Below are positions 46,178 to 51,561 of a stretch of DNA of 51,561 nt, one piece after another. Both the position numbers and the translations under genes were made by a program. Within the stretch, counting starts at the first letter, position 1, and every line of letters begins with the position of its first letter. The stretch spans positions 1-51,561 of the IMG/VR virus record IMGVR_UViG_3300028558_000035; one strand, given 5' to 3'. Origin of the DNA: a virus. A model generated the notes under the pieces. The model did no database searches. It was not told the origin of the DNA and worked only from the letters and a program-made list of their open reading frames with translations.

Positions 46178-46397
46178 GGGAGGCTTTCTCCTCGCTGAAG
46201 CGCAGCTCGAGCTGCCGTGTGACTTCCGCCGGCACGAGATTGGCGCGCGGGATCTCGACGATGCCTTTGCAGCCGGCGACGCGGACGTGCACCACGGTCT
46301 GCAGCGGGTGCATGCGCTCGAGCGGACAGACGGTGCAGGCCTGCTTGCCGCGGTGGGCGCCGCGGAGGATCCGGACGGGTGTCCGGAAGCCTGTCAG
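46059..46397 (-). CDS. Unknown protein with possible CTG start, about 112 aa
   Basis: The frame contains GAHRGKQACTVCPLERMHPL and VVHVRVAGCKGIVEIPRANL, a convincing small domain with a CxxC pair. There is no ATG, GTG or TTG near its beginning. A CTG at 46395-46397 overlaps the Gp49 stop as CTGA, mirroring the ATGA pattern of the operon. The first ATG (46313) would remove the CxxC motif. A frameshift joining it to Gp49 is another option. The last 40 residues overlap the next gene in another frame. Confidence 0.4.
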   Translation of the reverse strand: MTGFRTPVRILRGAHRGKQACTVCPLERMHPLQTVVHVRVAGCKGIVEIPRANLVPAEVTRQLELRFSEEKASHAAATRIRARPAMRAARGQLVVDDAPILANEAGMARRGR

Positions 46398-46756
46398 CTC
46401 GAGGCGCCGGCCGCCAGGCGGTCGCGGAGCGCAAAACCCATCAGCGGCCAGAGCTGGCGGACGGCGTCCTCGTACGCATACTGACGGCCGAGCTCGGCGT
46501 TGAAGTTCTCCGGCGACGCGGGCGCGCTCTTGCCAATCACCGTGAAGCCGTTCTTCATCACGAGCAGACAAATCGAAAGGTTCTCGACCGCTGTGAGCTG
46601 CTTGCCCCTACCGATGCCGAACACCAGTAGCGGCTGGTCGGCGGTGAAATGGTAGCGGTCGGCAATCGCTGCCTCGATGTCGGCGAGCTTCACGCGCGGT
46701 GCGACGGCGACGGCCGCACTCGCGGCTTCGGTGGCCTGCAGGCTGCTCGTCGTCAT
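46394..46756 (-). CDS. N4 Gp49/Sf6 Gp66-family protein, 120 aa
   Basis: The ATG at 46756 begins MTTSSLQATEAASAAVAVAP. The core, VENLSICLLVMKNGFTVIGK, SAPASPENFNAELGRQYAYE and DAVRQLWPLMGFALRDRL, closely follows the Gp49-family pattern (LKNGFxVxGxS, a conserved asparagine-phenylalanine, then ELGxxxAxxxAxxxxWPLxG). The family is widespread in phages and of unknown function. The gene is in the leftward right-end block. Confidence 0.8.
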   Translation of the reverse strand: MTTSSLQATEAASAAVAVAPRVKLADIEAAIADRYHFTADQPLLVFGIGRGKQLTAVENLSICLLVMKNGFTVIGKSAPASPENFNAELGRQYAYEDAVRQLWPLMGFALRDRLAAGASS

Positions 46757-46767
46757 GCAGCTTCTCC

Positions 46768-47178
46768 TCAGTAGGTGACCCAGTGCCGGCGCTTCTTCGG
46801 CTCGCGACCGATGCAGGCGTCGCGGTAGCTCGAGTGGAAATTGATGTCCCCTTCGTTCCTTGCGATAGGGCCGCAAATATGGGGCTGCTCGCGGTGCTTG
46901 CGCTTCGGCACCAGCTGCTGGTCGCCGCCCGGCTCGCCGATCGTCACGAGCTGCTCGCGTTCATGGTCATCCTCCATGACGCGATCGATATAGCCGCGCA
47001 TGCGGTTGTTCTCGGTCTCGGCCGCTGCGAGTCGCTCTTTGACCTCGTCGAGATCGGCGCGGAGCCTTCCGGCGCGATCGTCAGCGCGCTTGCACTCGCT
47101 GCGGGAGACTTCGAGATCGGACCGGAGTGCCGCGACCTCAGCCTCGAGCTGCTCGCGCGATTTGCGGGGCGGTTTCAT
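46768..47178 (-). CDS. Coiled-coil protein, 136 aa
   Basis: ATG at 47178 overlaps the stop of the upstream gene. Residues 1-75 form a continuous heptad-like coiled coil (SREQLEAEVAALRSDLEVSR, RLRADLDEVKERLAAAETEN). The C-terminal part is basic with histidines and one cysteine pair (REQPHICGPIARNEGDINFH, YRDACIGREPKKRRHWVTY). It may mediate oligomerisation with a DNA- or metal-binding tail. No family is recognised. Confidence 0.6.
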   Translation of the reverse strand: MKPPRKSREQLEAEVAALRSDLEVSRSECKRADDRAGRLRADLDEVKERLAAAETENNRMRGYIDRVMEDDHEREQLVTIGEPGGDQQLVPKRKHREQPHICGPIARNEGDINFHSSYRDACIGREPKKRRHWVTY

Positions 47179-47480
47179 GCGCCGCCCGCGAGCTTCTGCT
47201 CGAGCTGCTCGGTCTTCGCGGCCTGGCCCTTCTGGTAGGGCATCCACTCGGCGCAGCGCCGGCCCGGCTCGCGCGCCTGGTCGGCGGCGAGCAGTGTCAC
47301 ATTGCCCTGCGCAAACGAGTAGCCGCTGCTGTCGAACACGGTGAGGTTGACGAGCGTCGGGTCGAAGACGTGGGCGACGATCGCGGCGAGTGGCTTGCCG
47401 GTGTCGTGGTGTGCGCCGGGAAAGTTCTGGTCGGGCCAGAACAGGACGACTCGGCCGACGGTCGGCTCGATCGATGCCAT
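47175..47480 (-). CDS. Unknown phage protein, 101 aa
   Basis: ATG at 47480 overlaps the preceding TGA (TGATG). The product MASIEPTVGRVVLFWPDQNF, PGAHHDTGKPLAAIVAHVFD, LVNLTVFDSSGYSFAQGNVT is a beta-rich domain of the sort found in small phage proteins of unknown role. A C-terminal helix AAKTEQLEQKLAGG follows. Confidence 0.65.
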   Translation of the reverse strand: MASIEPTVGRVVLFWPDQNFPGAHHDTGKPLAAIVAHVFDPTLVNLTVFDSSGYSFAQGNVTLLAADQAREPGRRCAEWMPYQKGQAAKTEQLEQKLAGGA

Positions 47481-47860
47481 CAGAGCACCTTCACCGTCAC
47501 GCGGCCGTTCGAGGCTTTGCCCCATTGCTCGACCATCTTCACGAGGCCCGACTTCTCGAGGCGCTTGCGCTCGAGTGCCGACAAAGCGAGCCACGCTTCG
47601 GTCTGGATCTCGGGCACCTTGCCCTTGAACTCGGCTGAGACCGCGCCGGCTACCGCGACCGAACCGCGCTCGCCGAAGTCCTCCTTGAAGCTCTCGCCGG
47701 CGTCGGTGGCGAACTGCTTCAGCTGGGCGTCGAGCTTGCCCATCTCGGCGTAGGGCTCCGCGAGGGAGGCCTCGATCGTCAGGCGCCGATCGGCGGCGGC
47801 GCGGCGCGCCTTCAGGATCTTCGGGTCGGGTTTGGCCTTACGGCTGGTGGCGGTGGCCAT
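47480..47860 (-). CDS. Unknown helical phage protein, 126 aa
   Basis: ATG at 47860 opens MATATSRKAKPDPKILKARR, followed by AAADRRLTIEASLAEPYAEM and GKLDAQLKQFATDAGESFKE, then a beta-like segment AVAGAVSAEFKGKVPEIQTE and RKRLEKSGLVKMVEQWGKAS. The pattern (helical N-terminus, short central domain, C-terminal helix) recurs in phage genomes; its function is not known to me. The 61 nt upstream separate it from the previous gene. Confidence 0.65.
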   Translation of the reverse strand: MATATSRKAKPDPKILKARRAAADRRLTIEASLAEPYAEMGKLDAQLKQFATDAGESFKEDFGERGSVAVAGAVSAEFKGKVPEIQTEAWLALSALERKRLEKSGLVKMVEQWGKASNGRVTVKVL

Positions 47861-47921
47861 GCGTTGCTCCCGGTTCGGCGCCGGGAGAATTGCAGCGCAG
47901 GGTTAAAAGTTCCTGACAGCC

Positions 47922-48068
47922 CTATGATGTCGCTGGTTTTTCGGCCTCGCCGCCCGTCATCAGGTGCGGCAGATCGGGGAAATGCAGCCCGCACGGCGCC
48001 TGCATGTTGCCGTAGCGCGTGCAGCCGGCCTCGGCGGCCAGATGGGGCCAGAGGCGCGGGTCATTCAT
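47922..48068 (-). CDS. Very small protein, 48 aa
   Basis: ATG at 48068 overlaps the stop of the ATPase gene. The product MNDPRLWPHLAAEAGCTRYG continues NMQAPCGLHFPDLPHLMTGG, with two cysteines and two histidines that could bind a metal. Coupling to the ATPase supports translation. Unknown function. Confidence 0.5.
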   Translation of the reverse strand: MNDPRLWPHLAAEAGCTRYGNMQAPCGLHFPDLPHLMTGGEAEKPATS

Positions 48069-49897
48069 GCTGCGAGCCTCTCGCTCTCGACGATCCAGTC
48101 CTGCAGCTGGACCAGGCCCTTCGTGGGATAGTCGACCAGGTCCATCCTCTTTAGCTCGGAGAGGCGGTCCTTCAGGTTGCTCCCGTCCGGCGCCCAATTC
48201 AGATGTTGCGCGAGCGCGGCGCGCTCCACAGGCCCGCGCGGGAAGCTCAGCAGCGCGTCGAACAGTGCGGTCTGCGGTCCCGTGAGCACGGCGCGAATCC
48301 CGTCAACGACGGAGCCGCTCATGTCGGGATCCGGGGCGATCGCCGCGCCCTCGGCGGTGAAGCTGACGAAGCCTTCGCGCGGATAAAACACGAGTCCCTT
48401 GCCCTTCAATTCGGACAGGCGGTCTTTGAGGTTACTGCCGGTCGGCTTCCAGCGGCAGATCGCGGCGACCTGCCGGCGGTTGGGCTGGTCGTTGCCCATG
48501 TTCTTCCACCAGGCCAACGCGCGCAGGAGCGCGATCTGCGGGTTCGTCAGGACGCCCTCGATCTCCACCTGGCGCGGGATGGTGATCGGGGTAGCAGGCT
48601 TGGCAGAGGACGGCGATCGGGGTGGTACGGTTGGCACGGAGCGGGGCATAGGTGCCGCCGCGGCCGGCGGCGGCGTGTACACCGGTTTGAGCGCCTGGCG
48701 CTGGCCTCTGAGCGCGCGACTGCGGTCGGAGATAGCAAGGCGGACGTCGGCCAGCGCCTTGCGCAGCGCGACGTCGCACGCCGATAGATCCTGATCGAGT
48801 TCGCCGATCGCGGCCTCGATCAGCGCGTGCGCCGCCTTTGCCGCCTCGTTGCGCGCGCGCTCGAAACCGCGCTTCTCCGCAGCCTCGAGCGCGTCCTTGT
48901 CGGCGACCGGCTTGGCGGGAGCCTTGGCCGCCGCCGATTGCACCTGGCGCTCGAGCTTCGCCCTCTCTGCCTTTAGCCCGGCAATCTCGGCCCGCAGCTT
49001 CTTCGGATCGTTGGCCTTCGCCTCCTCCTCGATCGCCGCGAGCTGGCCCTTGAGCGCGCCGACGTCGACGGGCTTGAGCGCCGCTGTGCGCTTCTGCTTC
49101 TCGCCGCGCTTCGGTGTGCGGGAGGAATCGAAGGTCGCCTTCTGCGGAAACTTCGCGGTGCCGAGCACGCCGCGGCCGGGCAGCCACACGACGCCCTGGC
49201 CGACTTCCATCGCCGGCAGCGCGTCCTTGATCTCGCGGCCCTGCGCCTTGTCCGCCTGGCCCTCGATCCAGCTGTCGAGCGCATCGCGGTCCTGTGATGA
49301 CGTGAGCTTGAATGCGATCAGGCCGTCGACCTGGCTCAGCACGTTCTTGTTGAGCACGGCCGGGCGCTGGGAGATCAGCCAAGGGATGAAGCCCTTGACG
49401 CGGCCGCGGCGGACGATGTTCTCCATGTGGCCGAGCAGCGTCTCGTCACCGCCGGCGGGCTTCTGCGGCGCGAACAGGTCGGCCTCGTCGACGATCAGGT
49501 GAAAGGGCTCGCCGGTGGCCTTGCGGTAGATCGCGTCGAGGAAGGCCGTCATGAAGCGGCGCTCGGCCGACTTCGAACCGAGCTCGCGCAGGTCGAGGAT
49601 GCAGCTCTCCGCCATTGTCGCGGCAGTCTCGCCGATCAGCGCGCCGGCGTGCTCGGTCAGCGGCAGGTCGCCGCGCGGGCCGCCGAAGATCACGACGTTG
49701 AACGGCGACGCGTGCTTGCCGTCGGCGCTGAGACGCAGGCCCCACCACACGCCGAGCGTATCGACGATGACGACGCGCGCCTTCTTGCTCAGCAGGCGCT
49801 CGACCGCGACGCCGGCGTTGTAGGTCTTGCCACTTCCTGAGGTGCCCAGGAAGCCGAGACGATCGTCCAACGCTGCACTCGGGATGGGATGGCTCAC
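48065..49897 (-). CDS. HerA/FtsK-like P-loop ATPase with C-terminal winged-helix repeats, 610 aa
   Basis: Walker A is G18-T-S-G-S-G-K24-T25 (FLGTSGSGKTYNAG) and Walker B is LIVD137-E138-ADLF. A later WLISQRPAVLNKNVLSQVDG has the HerA/FtsK sensor character, and the ATPase domain ends near residue 250. A coiled coil follows (residues 290-400), then a proline-rich linker, and two related winged-helix units each containing GSNLKDRLSELK (about residues 486 and 571). Such DNA-translocating ATPases act in DNA processing, defence or segregation. No NurA-like nuclease partner is recognised next to it. It is coupled to the DUF6745-like gene by ATGA. Confidence 0.85.
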   Translation of the reverse strand: MSHPIPSAALDDRLGFLGTSGSGKTYNAGVAVERLLSKKARVVIVDTLGVWWGLRLSADGKHASPFNVVIFGGPRGDLPLTEHAGALIGETAATMAESCILDLRELGSKSAERRFMTAFLDAIYRKATGEPFHLIVDEADLFAPQKPAGGDETLLGHMENIVRRGRVKGFIPWLISQRPAVLNKNVLSQVDGLIAFKLTSSQDRDALDSWIEGQADKAQGREIKDALPAMEVGQGVVWLPGRGVLGTAKFPQKATFDSSRTPKRGEKQKRTAALKPVDVGALKGQLAAIEEEAKANDPKKLRAEIAGLKAERAKLERQVQSAAAKAPAKPVADKDALEAAEKRGFERARNEAAKAAHALIEAAIGELDQDLSACDVALRKALADVRLAISDRSRALRGQRQALKPVYTPPPAAAAPMPRSVPTVPPRSPSSAKPATPITIPRQVEIEGVLTNPQIALLRALAWWKNMGNDQPNRRQVAAICRWKPTGSNLKDRLSELKGKGLVFYPREGFVSFTAEGAAIAPDPDMSGSVVDGIRAVLTGPQTALFDALLSFPRGPVERAALAQHLNWAPDGSNLKDRLSELKRMDLVDYPTKGLVQLQDWIVESERLAA

Positions 49898-50967
49898 GTG
49901 CGCACCGCCTCGCGATAATGTTTGGGATTGATGCCGTAGCTGGCTGCGATCACCTCGGCCGGTGTGTCGCCGCGCATGGCGCCCAGGTGGAATTTCCGCC
50001 TGGTACCGTCCGGTTCGAGTGAACCGTTGAGCACTTCGACGACTCGTAGGCGATCGCCGGCGACGTCGAGCTCGAGCAGCCGACGCGGCTGGCCGTGCAG
50101 TTCGTCAGCGGCGATCACCTTCGCGTGCCGCTCGGCGAGATATTGTTCGAAGCCGAAGACCTCGAGCATCATCCGTCGAAGTTCGGCGTTACGCTCCCCT
50201 TCGATCGCCGCCGGCGTCAGCCTTGCACGCTCGCGGATGATCCATTCGTGCGAGCGCGGGATCTGCATGCCGTGCCAGAAGTACAGGTCCCAGCCATCGC
50301 TGTAGGCGATTGCGGGGCCATTCTCGGCGTGCAGGCGTCCCGCGGCGTTGCGCCGGAGGATGTGGGGTCGGTCACTGACCATCGCGTAGTCGGCGTGCAG
50401 GGAATAGGGGCCGCCCTGGCTGTGCGCGACCTCATAAGCCGCGAGCAGGTCGGCGGCTTCGATCTCGAGGTCGCAGACATCACGGAAGTAGGTGAGCCAT
50501 GACGCCCACCAGGGCCAGAGGTTGCCGCCCCAGTCCCACGCGGCATTCGCGCAGCGCAGCAGGAAGAGGGCGTTTTGATCGACCGCGCTGCCAACCGCGC
50601 TGCCAACCGCGCTGCCAACCGCGCTGCCAACCGCGCTGCCAACCGCGCTGCCAACCGCGCTGCGAACCGCGCTGCGAACCGCGCTGCCAACCGCGCTGCG
50701 CGGTGGGAAGCCGTGGCGCAGAGCGTGGACGGCACCCCCGGCGATGCCGAAGGCAATGCGCAGGGCGAACGGCGATGGTACAAAGATCACCGCCTTCGGC
50801 GCGGGTTGGCCGGCGCGCGTGTAGAAGACGCGCATCGCGGCTACCACCCTCTCGCGCTCCTGCGCATCCATCGGTCTCGTTGAGAGGCCGATGTCGATCC
50901 ACTTGTCGCGCCACTCGGGCATTCGCGCGGCCTGCGCCGGCGTGAGGCTTTCAATCCGTTTTGCCAT
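49894..50967 (-). CDS. DUF6745-like protein with VGSA tandem repeats, 357 aa
   Basis: The N-terminal part MAKRIESLTPAQAARMPEWR leads through a 10-unit S-A-V-[GR] repeat (about residues 88-130). The C-terminal 200 residues, with DRPHILRRNAAGRLHAENGP, AIAYSDGWDLYFWHGMQIPR and RRMMLEVFGFEQYLAERHAK, resemble the domain I recall as DUF6745. It appears in diverse bacteria and phages with repeat stretches of this type. Function is unknown. It is flanked by the ATPase and the GHHHH-motif protein, which I believe often accompanies it. Confidence 0.7.
   Translation of the reverse strand: MAKRIESLTPAQAARMPEWRDKWIDIGLSTRPMDAQERERVVAAMRVFYTRAGQPAPKAVIFVPSPFALRIAFGIAGGAVHALRHGFPPRSAVGSAVRSAVRSAVGSAVGSAVGSAVGSAVGSAVGSAVDQNALFLLRCANAAWDWGGNLWPWWASWLTYFRDVCDLEIEAADLLAAYEVAHSQGGPYSLHADYAMVSDRPHILRRNAAGRLHAENGPAIAYSDGWDLYFWHGMQIPRSHEWIIRERARLTPAAIEGERNAELRRMMLEVFGFEQYLAERHAKVIAADELHGQPRRLLELDVAGDRLRVVEVLNGSLEPDGTRRKFHLGAMRGDTPAEVIAASYGINPKHYREAVRT
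50581..50700 (-). repeat. 12-bp minisatellite, ten units, in frame
   Basis: Ten tandem copies of AACCGCGCTGCC (plus strand), six or seven of them essentially identical and the rest differing at one end base, encode S-A-V-G or S-A-V-R on the minus strand. Because the unit is a multiple of three, gain or loss of copies would change repeat length without breaking the frame. Confidence 0.95.
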
Positions 50968-50998
50968 GGCTCCTGTCCCTCTGTTTTTGCGCTGGCGA

Positions 50999-51499
50999 TC
51001 AATCGGCCACGACGCGTTCTTCGGCGCCGGCGCTCTCGATCTGCCGACCGATGAGATAATTGCCCGGCGGCACGCGGATGCTGTCGTGCTCCTGGTGTGC
51101 GATCGTCATCGTGCCGCCCTCGACGACGAGACAGCCCACGACAAGATCGGTGCGCATCAGAAGCCCGCGGTTCTGCATCTGAGCCGCGACGTTCGGATCG
51201 CGATAGAGCCGCGCGTGGCCGATGGCGACCTTGGCGCCGCCCAGCTTCTTGCGCAGCGAGGTGTCACGCACATGCAACACCGGATCGACCTGCACTTCAG
51301 TCTTCCTGAAGCGTCGATCGCGCGGCAACGTGATGTGGTGGTGATGGCCGGTCAGCTCGCCTTCCTGCAGGATGAGCTTGTTGTCGACCGGCCGGATTTC
51401 GTCGGTGGTCGACACCTTGATGCCGGCAGGAATCGGGATGATCGAAACATCGCCTTGGAACGCCTGACCCTTCGTGGGATCGAAATCATGAACGCGCAT
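50999..51499 (-). CDS. Partner protein of the DUF6745-like gene, GHHHH motif, 166 aa
   Basis: ATG at 51499 follows a GAGGAGACCGACA ribosome-binding site. Beta-rich sequence throughout: GDVSIIPIPAGIKVSTTDEI, ILQEGELTGHHHHITLPRDR, TMTIAHQEHDSIRVPPGNYL and IGRQIESAGAE. The histidine cluster (GHHHH) and H-Q-E-H could bind metal; the fold looks cupin-like. I recall this protein type beside DUF6745 genes. Function unknown. Confidence 0.65.
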   Translation of the reverse strand: MRVHDFDPTKGQAFQGDVSIIPIPAGIKVSTTDEIRPVDNKLILQEGELTGHHHHITLPRDRRFRKTEVQVDPVLHVRDTSLRKKLGGAKVAIGHARLYRDPNVAAQMQNRGLLMRTDLVVGCLVVEGGTMTIAHQEHDSIRVPPGNYLIGRQIESAGAEERVVAD

Positions 51500-51523
51500 T
51501 GTCGGTCTCCTCGTTCAATTCTC

Positions 51524-51561
51524 GGGGGGGGGGGGGGGGTAAAATAGCCTTAAACCAACCA
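51524..51561. other. G16 tract and AT-rich end at right contig edge
   Basis: Sixteen G residues (51524-51539) are followed by a 22-base AT-rich tail that has no counterpart in the rest of the GC-rich genome. Together with the G10 tract at base 1 this looks like a sequencing or assembly artefact at the ends, possibly including non-phage sequence. The 24 bases between the last ATG and the tract hold only the ribosome-binding site. Confidence 0.55.

Noticed and set aside
50581-50700. CRISPR array
   Set aside because: The units are 12 bp, contiguous and without spacers, and encode an in-frame S-A-V-G repeat. It is a coding minisatellite.

Overview
The window reads as the near-complete genome of a temperate, short-tailed (podovirus-type) phage of a GC-rich alphaproteobacterium, probably of the Rhizobiales. 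Host clues are a GapR/DUF2312 protein, XRE regulators of a type common in Rhizobiales, a twin-arginine leader and a 14-bp parS sequence. The virion set (head-to-tail connector portal, Bbp19-like protein, T7-type tail tubular proteins, large internal virion proteins) resembles BPP-1/T7-like podoviruses. I found no RNA polymerase, DNA polymerase, reverse transcriptase or CRISPR array, so replication and transcription must lean on the host.

Layout. Two transcription units diverge from a CI/Cro-type switch at 5.5-6.6 kb. The leftward unit starts at a promoter with operators at 5558-5607 and runs through an HNH protein, an anchored M15 peptidase, an XRE regulator, several small genes, a cysteine-rich protein, an acyl-carrier-protein-like protein and the integrase. 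It then crosses an intact attP (566-751) built on a tRNA 3' end and leaves the window at base 1. It appears to resume at the right edge with another leftward block (51499 to 45878), so the map is best read as a circle opened inside this unit. The contig ends carry G homopolymers that look artefactual.

The rightward unit starts with Cro (6326), small early genes, GapR, the parS site, an MT-A70 methyltransferase, a putative replication protein, unknown early genes and a second tyrosine recombinase (12.4-13.3 kb). The late genes follow: small terminase, large terminase, portal, scaffold, capsid (to 23.4 kb); tail tubular proteins and four internal virion proteins, one with an ADP-ribosyltransferase-like domain (24.3-36.9 kb); fibres and tip proteins (36.9-42.4 kb); and a lysis cassette of holin, lipoprotein endolysin and nested spanins (43.0-45.2 kb). 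Cargo genes are inserted around the end: a leftward hexapeptide acyltransferase, a leftward Tat-leader protein and a terminator-bounded small gene.

The right leftward block (45.9-51.5 kb) holds a HerA/FtsK-like ATPase with winged-helix repeats, a DUF6745-like protein with a 12-bp minisatellite, a partner protein with a GHHHH motif, a Gp49-family protein and small unknowns.

Most notable: the parS site beside GapR and a DNA methyltransferase, suggesting use of host chromosome-organising machinery; an ACP-like protein whose phosphopantetheine serine is alanine; matched PL/PR operators; a full set of predicted integrase arm sites around attP; and a virion protein with a probable ADP-ribosyltransferase domain. 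All family calls are from reading the sequence, without database searches.
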